DNA of 64,000 nucleotides from the NCBI GenBank assembly GCA_023014365.1, contig JAEBUN010000032.1, positions 1-64,000 of the forward strand, in the 5' to 3' direction. This DNA comes from Lepiota brunneoincarnata. Lineage: Eukaryota; Basidiomycota; Agaricomycetes; Agaricales; Agaricaceae. The notes under the pieces are model-generated. The model searched no databases and was not told the origin of the DNA. It saw only the letters and a program-made list of their open reading frames with translations. Shown in pieces: positions 24,692 to 36,031 of this stretch (positions within the stretch are counted from its first letter, which is position 1; the number at the start of each line of letters is the position of its first letter). The translations under genes and the position numbers were made by a program.

Positions 24692-25794
24692 GTTCAGACT
24701 CTGGCATCATTCTCTGGAACATCCTCCTCTGGTTTGTCGGCCCTGTCACTGTTCTTGTTCTTGCTGTCATCACCGCTGTTGGCTGAGTTGGCCCTGTCCT
24801 TTCCCACATCACCTGATTCCTGGTTGCCATCCTGGGCAGTGGTGATGTACCTGAGGGGTACGGAGGAATCAATACCAAGACACCTGCATATCTCATTGCA
24901 TCGGTGGTGCTTGATGAAGGCATTAAACCCTTCAGGTCCAAAGTCCCCAACCCCGGAGCTACTATGAGAAAAATCAGGATGAAAGATCAAGTGAGTTGAA
25001 GTGGGCTGACCCATCAGTGGTATGCGTCATGGGATCAAAGAGCATCCAACCATCACGGCCTTTGATCTGAGCTGGAGAGCCTGATGAAACAAATGTTAGA
25101 ACAGAAGAAAGGAGGCTAGTTGCATATGTTAAGTACCTTGGAGATCAGCAAACAGTAAACAATTATTGCTGTGCCCATATGTGAAATGCATGAAGGAATA
25201 TATTGTCAGGCTATGGAGATCTGTTAATGAGGATGGATGGATCAGGGTGCCACTCCATCAGATTGTACAACTAGGGCACCACTTCTCAACAAGCCACATA
25301 ACCCCATCAAGTTCACAATCATAGCTTTTTGCACCTGAGGCTGGACTTGGCAACTCCGAGGAGAGCTCTTGTAAAAGGAGGGCATCAGCAAACTCAATAT
25401 CTGCCAGAGTGTTACAGAGAACAGTTAGTAAGAATGTCAAGCAAGTCATATAATACCAAACTTATGCTCATAAATGGTGACACCATCCTTCATACAGTGT
25501 GCATAGAATGCTGATAAAAACCACTTTCCTTGGTAAAGGTGGCAACACTTGGCTTGAATCTGATCATTGCATTTACCAATATCAATACCACCAAAACCAA
25601 GATAGGAAGATTCAAAATGGGAGGCAGCATTGCTCAACTGGAAGAACCACTTTGCAACATATTGACTAGTATTTGTGCCATCCAAAATGATTAACTATTG
25701 GTAAACATGGTGGTTAGTTGAAAGCATTACATGCAAGATATCATAGAGTCATACCTCAAAAGCAGCTTTCATAGATCCCTTTGCAAAGTGCTTA
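24692..25794 (-). pseudogene. Alpha-kinase (MHCK/EF2K type) domain gene, truncated by a Tc1 element
   Basis: Minus-strand exons spell most of an alpha-kinase domain. They read HFAKGSMKAAFE (next to the transposon), then LDGTNTSQYVAKWFF, a middle part ending in FADALLLQELSSELP, LDGVMWLVEKW, then LLFADLQG, WMLFDPMTHTTDG, GVGDFGPEGFNAFIKHHRCN and EICRCLG. The DLQG aspartate, the GxGDFG loop and the His/Cys zinc-binding cluster in HRCNEIC are hallmarks of the family, which phosphorylates Ser/Thr in helical substrates. Introns are about 50-65 bp. A TGA interrupts the frame after SCTI, and the N-terminus is cut at 25794 by the Tc1 element, so this is a pseudogene. The acidic tail ends at a TGA near 24692. 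Confidence 0.75.
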
Positions 25795-27370
25795 CAGTCA
25801 CCCACAAAACTGTTCCAATGTTTTGTACTTTTGACTTAAAGTAGTAATAGCTCAGTAAATAAAATAGCCAAATATGTCATATCTGACTCTGCAAAGTTGC
25901 ATCATGTAATACTTCCAAATTAGGCAATTATGAATTTTGTAATCATTTTAAGTCATTGGAACGGTTTTGTCAATGACATATTATACTAGGCTATCCTATT
26001 ATTTCTAGTACTTAAAGTAGCCCCCCCTGGCTTTGAGTACAGCTGCTACTCTTCTAGGCATACTTTCAATTAACTTCTGACACTCAGAAGCTGGAATAGC
26101 ATCCCACTCCTTTTCTACCCTCTGCCACAACTCCTCCATACCCTTGGGAGGAGATTCATACTCTCCCAACTTTCTCTTCACATATTCCCATAAGTGTTCA
26201 ATGGGATTGAGGTCAGGTGACTGTACTGGCCAGGTTAGGAGCCTAAAATGATATTTTTGAAACCATTCTTTGGCCAGTGTACTCTTGTGTTTGGGGTCAT
26301 TATCTTGCTGGAAGATAATATCTCGGGGTTTAAGCTTGTACCACTGGAGACTCTTCTTCAAATCTTCCTCCAAAATTTGCACAAACAACTCTGCATCCAT
26401 CCTTCCATCAATCCTCACTGCATAGCCTGGGCCATCCCACAGCATACAGCCCCAAACCATCACTGATCCTCCTCCATACTTCAGAGTTCCCTTGACCAAT
26501 CTTTCACTAAGCCCCTCTCCCTTCTTTTTCCATCCCCACTTCCTCCCATCTGACCCCAAACGATTAATTTTGGTCTCATCAGACCATACAACCAGCTTCC
26601 AGTCCTCCACAGTCCAATGCTGGTGTGTCAGAGCAAAATCCAGCCTAGCCCTCCTATGCTTGTCAGAGAGTAAAGGCTTTTTTTGCTTGACTACAGCCTT
26701 CATTCCTGCCTCTTTAAGATGCCTTGCTACAGTCTGTGAAGAGACTGATGTCCCAATGATGGGAGCAAGAGATTTGGCTATATCTACAGCAGTTTCAGCC
26801 TTGCCAGCAGAGATAAGATGGATAGCATGCCGAATATTAGTGGTAGAGAGTTTTGAAGGATGTCCTCCAAGTGATTTAGTAAGGCTGGAACAATTTTTAG
26901 AGGCTAGCCTGGATATGGTACTGCACCCAACACCAGTAATTGCCTCAATTTTAGTATAGGAATGATGAGAATTAAGCAAAGAGAGGATGGTTTGCTTTAG
27001 AGTAGAAGATAATGGCTTCATGGTAGGTAGGGGGGTTGAGAATGATGGGACATGGCTGTCAGCACATCTATTTATATGTCAAAGACACGTGGTCATATGA
27101 TCTTGTTGATTGACAATCAACAGAGTCATGTGATTGCTTGGATTAGTATGAAAAATTACCATTGACAAAACTGTTCCAATGACTTAAAATGCTTACAAAA
27201 TTCATAATTGCCTCATTTAGAAGTATTACATAACGCGACTTTGCAGGGTCAGATATGACATATGTGGCTATGTCTATAGATATATTCACAGATTTAGCTA
27301 TTTTATTTACTGAGCTATTACTACTGTAAGTCAAAAGTACAAAACATTGGAATGGTTTTGTGGGTCACTG
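25795..27370 (-). mobile_element. Complete Tc1/mariner-type transposon, 1,576 bp
   Basis: The ends read CAGTCACCC at 25795 and GGTCACTG at 27370, each flanked by TA, the target dinucleotide of the superfamily. The terminal inverted repeats are long: about 181 bp on the left (25795-25975) and 211 bp on the right (27160-27370), the right having some extra 30 bp. Each repeat contains the motif ACAAAACYGTTCCAATG at its outer and, inverted, at its inner end, like the IR/DR arrangement of Tc3-type elements. An intact transposase lies between. The flanks belong to two unrelated sequences, an alpha-kinase gene and a Gypsy element. Confidence 0.93.
26005..27021 (-). CDS. Tc1-family DD34E transposase
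   Basis: One exon encodes 338 residues without interruption. The N-terminal 110 residues hold helix-turn-helix motifs (LLNSHHSYTKIEAITGVGCS and a second around TAVDIAKSL...SSQTVARHLKEAG). The catalytic domain follows, with the first Asp in WSDETKI, the second in FQQDNDPKHKS and the Glu in SPDLNPIEHLWEYVKRKL, spaced 34 residues after the second Asp. The protein cuts and pastes the element at TA sites. The length equals that of active Tc1 proteins and no lesion is visible, so the element may be autonomous. Confidence 0.95.
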   Translation of the reverse strand: MKPLSSTLKQTILSLLNSHHSYTKIEAITGVGCSTISRLASKNCSSLTKSLGGHPSKLSTTNIRHAIHLISAGKAETAVDIAKSLAPIIGTSVSSQTVARHLKEAGMKAVVKQKKPLLSDKHRRARLDFALTHQHWTVEDWKLVVWSDETKINRLGSDGRKWGWKKKGEGLSERLVKGTLKYGGGSVMVWGCMLWDGPGYAVRIDGRMDAELFVQILEEDLKKSLQWYKLKPRDIIFQQDNDPKHKSTLAKEWFQKYHFRLLTWPVQSPDLNPIEHLWEYVKRKLGEYESPPKGMEELWQRVEKEWDAIPASECQKLIESMPRRVAAVLKARGGYFKY

Positions 27371-28878
27371 TATAAAGACTGTAGAGGAACATAGAGAGGT
27401 CACTTGCCAAGTTTTGGAAATACTCCATTGCCATAAGCTTTACCTCCAGCTGGAGAAATGGGAGTTTGAGAAGACTAAAGTGGAGTATCTGGGGCTTGTC
27501 ATCTCAGAAGATAAGGTGGAAATGGACCCAGTGAAGGTCACCAGAGTGTAGGAGTGGCCAGAGCCTACCAACAAACAAGAAGTCCGGGCATTCCTGGGCT
27601 TCATAAACTTCTATAGACAATTCATCCCAGACCTTTCACACCATGCTCACCCCCTGTTTGACCTCACTAAATCAGATGCTCCTTGGCAGAGGGGAAAACC
27701 AGAATGCGATGCCTTCATCACCCTCAAGGAATTAACCACCTCAGCACCTGTTCTTGCTTCACGAGATGTTGGCTATCATTTGAGCACTTGAGGAATGGTG
27801 GCATTTCTTAGAAGGAGCTCCTCATACTGTGGAAATCTGGTCAGACCACCACAACCTAGAGTACTTCATGATGGCTAAGAAGCTAAATCATTGCCAAGCC
27901 TGCTGGTCCCTTATTCTAGCTCATTTTGACTTTGGACTCCACCACAGACCAGGTAAATCAATGGGGAAGGCCAACATGTTATCTCGGCATGCAGACTATA
28001 GCTCCAGAGCCTGTGATAACAAAGATATTGTCCTTCTGACCAGAGAGAAGTTTGCCATCTGCACTCTGGAGGAAATTCAAGTTACAGAGGAAGAACAAAC
28101 CCTCTTATGAGACATCCAAGCAGGAAATTGTACTGGGATTGTGGAAGAAGCAGTTGCAAAATCAGCTTGCAGGCTTAAAGAGTCCTCCTCCAAGATGGTA
28201 TGCTTGTCTGAGTGGTCAAAGGTGGATGGGTTGCTCCTGTTCTGGGACAAGATCTATGTTCCAGACAATGATGACCTCCAATGCTGTATCATAGCCTTCT
28301 ACCATGACTCCCTGATTGGGGGACATGCAGGTTGCTGGAAAACACTCGAATTAGTCTCTTGCAACTACTGGTGGCCACAGATGTCTCATTTCATTGGCCA
28401 ATACATTACCACATGCGACCTGCATCTCAGAACAAAGCCTCATTGCTACCTCCCCACCAGAGAACTCCACCCCCTACCCATTCCTGAATCCTGGTGGGAT
28501 ACTATAAGTGTGGACTTCATTGTAGAGCTGTCCCTTTTGGCCAGGTACGACACTGTAATGACTGTGGTTAACTCAGCCTCCAAGCAAGCCTATTTCATCC
28601 CTACATACACCACTGTGACAGCAGAAGGAGCTGCCTGACTGTTCCGACACAATGTGTGGAAACTACATAGACTCCCCAAACAGGTAGTATTGGATAGAGG
28701 GCCCCAGTTTGTTGCAGAGTTCACTAAGGAATTTTACCAGAAATTGGGAATCAAGGTAGTGAGCACAACCATGTAGCACCCCCAAGCAGATGGTCAAACT
28801 GAGAGGGTTAATCAAGAGTTAGACCAGTACCATTGGATCTTCATCAATGAGAGACAAGATGACTGGCTAGACCTCCTC

Positions 28879-29327
28879 TGTAAGGGTGACCTGGTCGCCG
28901 TGTTGCGTCGGCTGAGCAGGAAGAAACCTTAGAGAATTGAGTAAGGTTTCTCCAAGCTCACCTACACTACTTATACTACCTGCTGTAAGGTCCAAGTTGA
29001 GTAATCTACTCTACATAAATGGCTGTGAGGTGTCAGGGATGCCTAAAGTAAGTATAGTTGGGAATGGGCTCGGGATAGGGTCATGCATGCCAGTGAGGGT
29101 TTGTGTCTGCATCGGAGGGGTGTAGGAGGGAATTCCGAGTACTGGGGTGTTGGGGGACGGATTTCTGGGCCCAGGGGGGTGGGAAATCGGATTTCCGAGC
29201 ATTAGGAGGCTGGAAATCGGATTTCCGAGTGCAGGAGGGCTGGGGATCAGATTTCTGAGTACAGGAGGGCTGGAAATCGGAATTCTGAGTCTGCAGTTGT
29301 GAGCGATGACCTGGAGTTCCCCTTACA
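28879..29327 (+). mobile_element. Solo LTR (family G), 449 bp, TSD TCCTC
   Basis: The insert starts TGTAAGGG and ends CCCTTACA, and the pentamer TCCTC is found on both sides (28874-28878 and 29328-29332). Removing it restores the integrase frame of element 1 (DWLDLL joined to PLAEFQ). These features define a solo LTR left by recombination. Its 3' third is a minisatellite. A related, diverged LTR lies split at 44537-44816 and 53064-53244. Confidence 0.9.
29140..29300. repeat. Minisatellite with palindromic core inside the solo LTR
   Basis: About five units of 30-35 bp each carry a variant of GGAAATCGGATTTCCGAG followed by a purine-rich spacer such as AGGAGGGCT. The core GGAAATCGGATTTCC is an imperfect palindrome. 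Units differ by substitutions, so the array is not new. Confidence 0.8.
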
Positions 29328-29920
29328 TCCTCCCATTAGCTGAGTTTCAGCATAATAATCATATCCACTCCTCAACTCAACACTCCCCCTTCCTTCTCAG
29401 CACCAGCAGACATCCCCAGATGGGTTTCAAACCCCATCAACAGCCCTCCCACTTGGAAACAGTTAACAAGTTCACTGATCAGATGAAAGCAACAATGGAG
29501 GAGGCTAAAGTGGCCTTGGTACAGTCTAAAGATGAAATGGTGAGGTACTACAACCAGTGCTGCACCCCAGCACCTGTTCTTAAACTGGGAGACTGAGTTT
29601 ACTTAGATGCAAGTGATATTCATACCACTCAACCATCCAAGAAACTATCCCACCTCAGACTCAGTCCCTATGCAGTAGAACAACAAGTTGGTGCTAGTGC
29701 CTATCGCCTGAAACTCCCCCAGTCTATGTGATGCCTCCACCCAGTATTCAACATTGTAAAGCTCTCCCCCATGCTAGAAGACTCATTTCCAGCCCAGCAG
29801 CCACCCCCACCACCAGATCCCATAGTTATCAACAATGAAGAGGAATGGGAGGTAGAAAAGATCCTGGACAGCTGAATTGGATAACGAAAACTCAAATTTC
29901 TGGTCATATATATATATATA

Positions 29921-31439
29921 TTCTCTTGACAATACTATAAATTTACACTACCCAGTGAGACAGGCTTTTGACAAGCTCCTGCAGTAAGTGTCTTTAAGCT
30001 AGTAGGCCTAGCAGATGGTGTTATCTAATGGGCCCTAGCACACTACAGCTTCTGAACAAGGCAATAAAACTTTATACTACTCAGTGAGACAGGCTTCTAG
30101 CAAGCTCCTGCAGTAAGTATCTTTAAACTAGATAGACCTAGTGGACAGCATTTTCAATGGGCCCTAGCATACTATGTTCGCTTCTCAATTAAACAGCTCT
30201 ACAATTCAATGGTATACTTCTGAGGCAAGGCCTCTAAGAGGAACCCAAAGAAATGGAAGTTAGTGAACTTTCTACTTAAGAACAGAAGAGTCGTAGCAAC
30301 TTGTATTCAGTTCTCAAGTCAAGCAGAAGGGTCTGTCAATATCTCAATCATTTCAAAGGGTCTGGTTTTAAAGAGTATAACTCTTTAAGTCTCTGGTGGT
30401 CTATGACTGAAGAAAATCACATAAAATTGCTTTATATTCCTATCCTAATCGACCATACAATCAGGGGGGGGAAATAAGCAAGCAGTTTCTTGCCTCCCAT
30501 GTAATTTACAGATGAGTTTTTATAACAATATACAATTGATGTATGGGTATACCTGAAACAAGCCTTCAGCTTCATCATTTTATTGTCTCCTCATCATTTA
30601 GGAGCATCATTCTAGGAGTTCTGATATCAGCAACATAATTCGCTCTCAGTAACTTGCTCCCTAAGTGCCTGGTTATTTATATCACAGCCAGTTGGGTTAG
30701 CAAGTTTACTCACTAACTCTTATCTAAGGGTTTTTATCTTTTTCTTGGATTCTCCACACCTGGGTTCTCAACCCTAATGTCCTAAAAGTTCACTTCCATA
30801 GCCTTCAGGCAGTAAACTAATAGTAGAATTTAATTAGCTTGTTTCATTCTTATCAATCTTTATTTTCTAGTCCATCATTTCTGGTCTCTTTTGTTATTAT
30901 GAGGGAGCATCCATCCCTGAGTACCCTTTTGGATACCCCCATCTGATCTTTTATCTTTCAATACCATCAGAGCTGTTCCAAGGGGACATTCTTGTCAGGG
31001 CATTAGCTAATCCCTACATTCTTTTTTCAAGATTCACTCCCAGACCTGTTATTATGACTAGGTACCATCCGGATGACATAGGTGTTGCAACTTATCCACT
31101 TTCTAGGGCAGAGGCAAGGAAATGGGTCTGTTGTGCAGTCATGAGTATCTTAACTAATATCTTAGTTAACACGGTATCGGATACAATGCTTGGGTACATT
31201 CATACCAGAGTCATTCTTCCATAGCCTTATCACTAATAAGTTAGTTAACATCACTTTTACTTGTCTGGGTGTTCTGGTTCTGTTTCTGAGATGTCTGCCT
31301 TCACATATTTTAGATAGTATTCTAAATCTCTCGCACCCAGTGTCTGACTATGGCCATATACTGATATTATTTGGTAACGGAGAGTTAGTTACTTTATTAG
31401 CTAGTGATTTCACAAATGAAGTGATTTTGCAGCACAACA
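29921..31439 (+). mobile_element. 3' LTR of Gypsy element 1, 5' end deleted
   Basis: This 1.52-kb stretch matches the reverse complement of 53340-54862, the LTR of element C, throughout, and ends with the same ...CAACA. The first about 255 bp of the LTR and the end of the chromodomain are missing, the junction being an AT dinucleotide run at 29908-29920. Differences to the C copy are mostly transitions. After the LTR end, the minus-strand integrase of element 2 begins (31440), so element 1 had inserted into element 2. Two 130-bp repeat units sit near its start. Confidence 0.85.
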
Positions 31440-34400
31440 ATGTGTAGGGTGGTCATGGTATCTTACAATGACATCACGTCTAAGTTGGAGGTCTTCTGGA
31501 ATGATGACACATTCTTGGAACGTGAGGAGTGGACCATTTGTGGTTGGGACTGTTCCGAAGTCTTTATTGGCAGCATTGAGGTGGGTTTCCTTCAGGAGTT
31601 TGAATGCTTTGGTGGTTTTAGCATCATATTTTGGTGATTCTGTGATTCTTTCTTGTAGTTCCATATCAACAGAGGCAATAAAGAGGTGTTCTGGGAGTAC
31701 CGTGATCAAGTTTTGATCTTCTGTGTTGACTGCGGCAACAAAGAGGTTGTTTGGAAGCATGGTGACATCTTCATTATCATTATCCTCATCAGGGATGTGG
31801 TCTGGACATCTTGATATAGAGTCTGGTGCAGGGATCTTTGATCCTGGGATGTGTTCCAATTTAAAGTTGTAGTCAGCAAGGGTCTGGACCCATCATGCTT
31901 GTCGGCGGTTGATTTCTGGGGTTTATGCCAGTATGTGAGGTTTTGGTGGTCTTTTCTGATATGGACAGTATGGGGGCTGCTAAGGAGGTAGTGGCGCCAT
32001 TCTTTGAGGGCTTGGATAATAGCGAGGAGTTCCCTGTCATAGATGTCATAGTTGCATTCTGGTGGTCTGAATGTCTTTGAATAGAATGATACAGGTTTCT
32101 GTATTCCATTAATGTTGTGTTGGTACAGGACAGCTCCTGATGCAAATTTGGAGGCATCTGCTTCTATTTTGAAGGGTTTTGTGGAGTTGGGCATGAGGAG
32201 TACCAGTTCCTTTAAGAATTTGTTTTTGAGTCTTTTGAAGGTTTTTTGTTGTTCTTCTTTCCATTCAAATTTGTTTGATTTGGATAGGAGTTGGTTAAGG
32301 GGTTTGGTGTGGTGGGAGTAGCTGTGGATGAACTTCTGGTAGAAGTTACAAAATCAAATGAATTTCCGAATGTGTCAGACTGTTTTTGGCACTGGCCAGT
32401 CTTCTATTCCCTTGAGTTTTCCAGGGTCCATTTTTATCTTGTCTGGTGTGATGATCATGCTGAGATATTCAAGTCATTGTTTGTTGAACGTGCATTTCTC
32501 CATTTTGAGGTAGAGGTTATTTTCCTGCAGGATTTGCAGTACTTTTTCCATAAGTCAGTCAGTTTCTTCTTGGGTTTTACCATAAATTAGGATATCATCC
32601 ATGTAGATGATGATTCCTCCTTTCTCCATTATCTTGGGGAATAATGTGTCCATCATGTGTTGGAACGTTGTGGGACTGTTGCAAAGTCCAAAAAACATTA
32701 TGGTTGGTTTGAAAAGACCCATAGGAGTCTTGAACGCTGCTTTCCATTGATTGCCATCTTTGATTCTGATGTTATTGTATCCTAGGTGGACATCGAGCTT
32801 AGTGAAGTACTTAGCTCCTTTGAGTTTATCCATGATAGAGGAAATCATGGGGATTGGGTAGGCATTTTTGACGGTGTGATCATTTAGATAACAATAGTCT
32901 TGGCAGGGTCAGAGGTCTCCTCCTTTCTTGGCAACAAAGAAGGTGATGCCATAGGGGATTTTGAGGGGTGGATGTACCCTTTTCGGAGGTTTTCATCTAT
33001 AAATTCCTTTAGTGCTTTTTCTTTGGCAGGTGCCACTTGATAGGGTTTCATCGATTTTGCTTTGAATGTTGGTTTTAGTTTGATTTTGTGATCAAATGTT
33101 CTTGATGGTGGGAATCGTTTGGAGGCTTTCTTGTTGAATATTTTAGCCCATCAGGCAAATCTCTGGGGAATCTCAGGTGGTTCCTTGTTCAATTTTGGTT
33201 GTTTTCCTTTTTGGTTTGCCAATCTTGTCAGGTTGTGTTGCTCATTGTGGAGCATTGTGGTATGTGTTGCTTTGGTGTTTACTTCTAATAGGGTTAGAAG
33301 CATTGGGTTCATCTCTTTTTCTAAAGAGAAAATGTTGAGGTTAACATTTGACAGGTTGACATATTCTTCTGGGTTGTCCTCAGGTTGAGAGGTTTTTCTG
33401 GCCATTATGTCCATGGTGATGGAGTTGAGTTTGACGGGTCATCATAGCATTCTGAGGAGTTTGAAAAAGTCTTGGTGATTGATTTGGGGTTTCCAAGAGA
33501 ATGTCTTGGTTTTCCAATTGATGTCAGGATTGTATTGTTCCAACCAGGGAAATCCAATGATGAGATCTTTCTCACCAGTGTTTGTGACATATGCTTCTAG
33601 CATGCAGTCTCTTCCATCGATGATGGTTCTGATTTTGATGTATTCATGGATCTTGCCATGTTGATTGTCAGTTCCATCAACATTGCTGAGAGGGATTGGT
33701 TGGTCCAACTGTTTGGTTTGATAACCATGTTGTTCAGCAACCTTGTGGGAGATGAAATTCCCTTGAGCTCCTGAGTCTATCAGGGTGGTGATGGCCACAG
33801 GTTTTGATGTCTGTTCACTCCAAATCTCAATGGGTAGAAAAAGGGATTGTTTATTCAGGGAAAGTCGTAATTGTACAGAGTTTATCGAGAAAATGTCCTT
33901 CTGGGAGTGAGAGTGAGAAATGTCCTTCTGAGTTCTGGAATGTGCAGGGGCACATCAATTGACAGTGTTCCTTTTTAAAAATCCTGGAATGGACGCATCT
34001 CCGGATCTTCGGCTAGCACAGAGTGGAGTTCCTGTTGGAGTTCAGGGTTGAGGTCATTGACCATTTGGTGCATCTGAGATGCAACTTCTGCAATGGCTAG
34101 GGAGTACTTGCGTCATAGTGATTGTTGGGCATTCTGGTTCGGGAATCTGGGATGAGTGTTTTGTTGTCCAGGGAAGGGATGGTTGGGGTTTCTTGCAGGG
34201 CAAGGGGGGTTTGTGCGCATTCCTGGGAAGCATCTGGCTGGTGGTGGTTGTAGGCATTTACGGACCCAATGGTCTTTAGCTCTGCATCAGAAGCATTCTT
34301 GGTTCTGATATGATTTCATTTGCCATCCAGTGGCAATGGCATCTAACTCCAATGGTTCTTGTGTGGAGTCTTCTTCAGTATATTCTGGTTGTGGAATTTT

Positions 34401-36031
34401 GGGATAAGGATCTTCAAATCCTTCTTCTATTGTGGCATGGTCTATTTCCATGGCATGTAGGTCTCATGGGGTGAAACATGGAGCATTACTCCTTTGGTAG
34501 AATTGTGCATAGGGCATGTTGTTGTTTGGATGGCTTGGTCCATAATTGGGTTGGTATTGGTTTCTTTGAGGGAACATGTTCCTGGGGGTGCCGTAGAGGG
34601 TGTTGATTCTGTGGAAGTTATCATTGAGTTTGTTGGCTTGAGTATACCAAGCAGTGATGGTTGTTGGAGGGTTCTCTGATTCATTGATCTTCATTAAGTC
34701 CAGATTGACAGACAAGTTCTTTAAACTGAGCATTGAACTTGGTCATTGGTTTGCCTGCTTGGTACAGAGTTTGAAGTCTGGTATATACATATGCATGTTT
34801 GTCTGCTGGAGTGAAGTTGGTTCTAAGTCGGGCAGTGAAGTTGTCCCATGATTTCATGGCTATGGGTTGTCCCTGTTGGGTTTGGGCATTCCTCTTATGG
34901 AGGTATTGTCTGGCCCAAGCTTGGGCATCTCCTGATTGCATTGTCGATAAGACAAATAAGGTTCTGGCGAGGTCAGTGTTGTAGGTGGTTGCATTAGCAA
35001 GCACGTAAACTTCACATTGGAAGATCCAATCTTCAAACAGTCTTCTGGTTCCATCAAAAGTGATGGGTTTGAGGAGTCCTAACTCCTTTTGGTTTTGTGC
35101 AGCAGCCATTTGTAATTGTCCTGGTGGAGGTGATGGTGGAGGTGGCATGGGTGGTGCTGGTAGAGCTAAGGGGTGTTTATCGGGTTCTGATTTGTTATTG
35201 TCTGTGATGTAGATGTCTGAGTCTTCGTCTACTGGGGTTTTTCTTTGGTTGAGTTCAATAAAGGCTTCATGTTTTGAAAGAAGATTCTCTTCAGAACCTG
35301 TGAGTTCTCTTGGTTGTTGTATGGCTTGTTGGAGTTGTTTGAGTTCTCATTTGGAGAGTTGGTTTGCGATGATATCGCATTTTTCTTGTTCTTCATGTTG
35401 TCTTTGTCTTTCGGCTAATGCAGCAGAGACACTTGATGATGTTGGGGCTTTTGTGATGATTTGTGTTGAGGTTGATGCACGTGGGGTAGGTGAATCAAAT
35501 GGAGATGGGGGGTAGAATGGTGATGGGGTTTGTGTGGGTGTGGGATTTCTTCTTGGATCAGGGTTTGGGATTCCTGGTCCTGAGATTCTAGTTCTTGATT
35601 TGGGAGGAGGTGATGGAGTTGCTTGGGCTGAGAACTTCTTTGGAGGCATGGTGACAGTTGTCAAGTGATTGATTATCGCTAGAAGAATGAAAAATTGGGT
35701 TGCGATGATGGAGATTTCTGAGTACAGGTTCCACAATCTGATGACACAACAGTAGCAGGGGCATGTGATGTGTTCAAGTTCTAGGGTGATTATTTGGTAG
35801 GCGATGAGGGTGGCGGTGGAGGTAAAGACGAATATGAGTAGGTAAGCCAGGTCTTCTGGCAGGGCGAGGTTGAGGGAAGTAGCAATGGCTATACAGAGGG
35901 GCAGTTTTCTTTTGTACATCATTTTGAATGACCAGAGTACCTCAATGTGTTCGGTACGTCAGCAGAGTAGAGCAGAGTAGAGGGTGAGCAAGAGATAAGC
36001 AGCAGAGTTATCTTAGTGTTTTGTTACCTGG
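31440..36031 (-). pseudogene. Gypsy element 2: decayed gag-pol, minus strand
   Basis: Reading on the minus strand from 35650, gag begins MPPKKFSAQ, is Pro-rich, and continues with a capsid-like part (PITFDGTRRLFEDWIFQCEV and LRTNFTPADKHAYVYTRLQT). Pol follows with the protease LIDSGAQGNFISH (about 33780), reverse transcriptase fragments including [11 protein letters not shown] (about 32590) and VMFFG-like sequence. RNase H (IEADASKFASGAVLYQ, about 32170) and the integrase zinc region LRRDVIVRYHDHPT come last and are cut at 31440 by element 1. Many stops and frame changes are present. The order and motifs are closest to element F. Sequence 35650-36031 is leader and probably the end of the 5' LTR (...GGTAACA), itself cut by the LTR of element D. 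Confidence 0.85.

Larger units (their letters stand above)
27371..29905 (+). pseudogene. Gypsy element 1: 3' part of pol, decayed
   Basis: This starts abruptly at the Tc1 element inside the reverse transcriptase. The pieces are LYLQLEKWEFEKTKVEYLGL, AFLGFINFYRQFIP, then (after an internal deletion near 27775) the RNase H end WSDHHNLEYF. The integrase follows, with GGHAGCWKT, VDFIVEL, LDRGPQF and QADGQTERVNQEL, and the start of a chromodomain (EEWEVEKILDS). Several stops occur, mostly TGA or TAG where Trp, Arg or Gln is expected. A solo LTR (28879-29327) splits the integrase. It is the same family as element C at 53340-56492, including a shared stop after LPQSM. It ends in an AT repeat at a deletion that removed the chromodomain end and the start of the LTR. 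Confidence 0.88.

Noticed and set aside
24692..27360. Alpha-kinase and Gypsy element 1 as one fused gene
   Set aside because: They are on opposite strands and separated by a complete Tc1 element.
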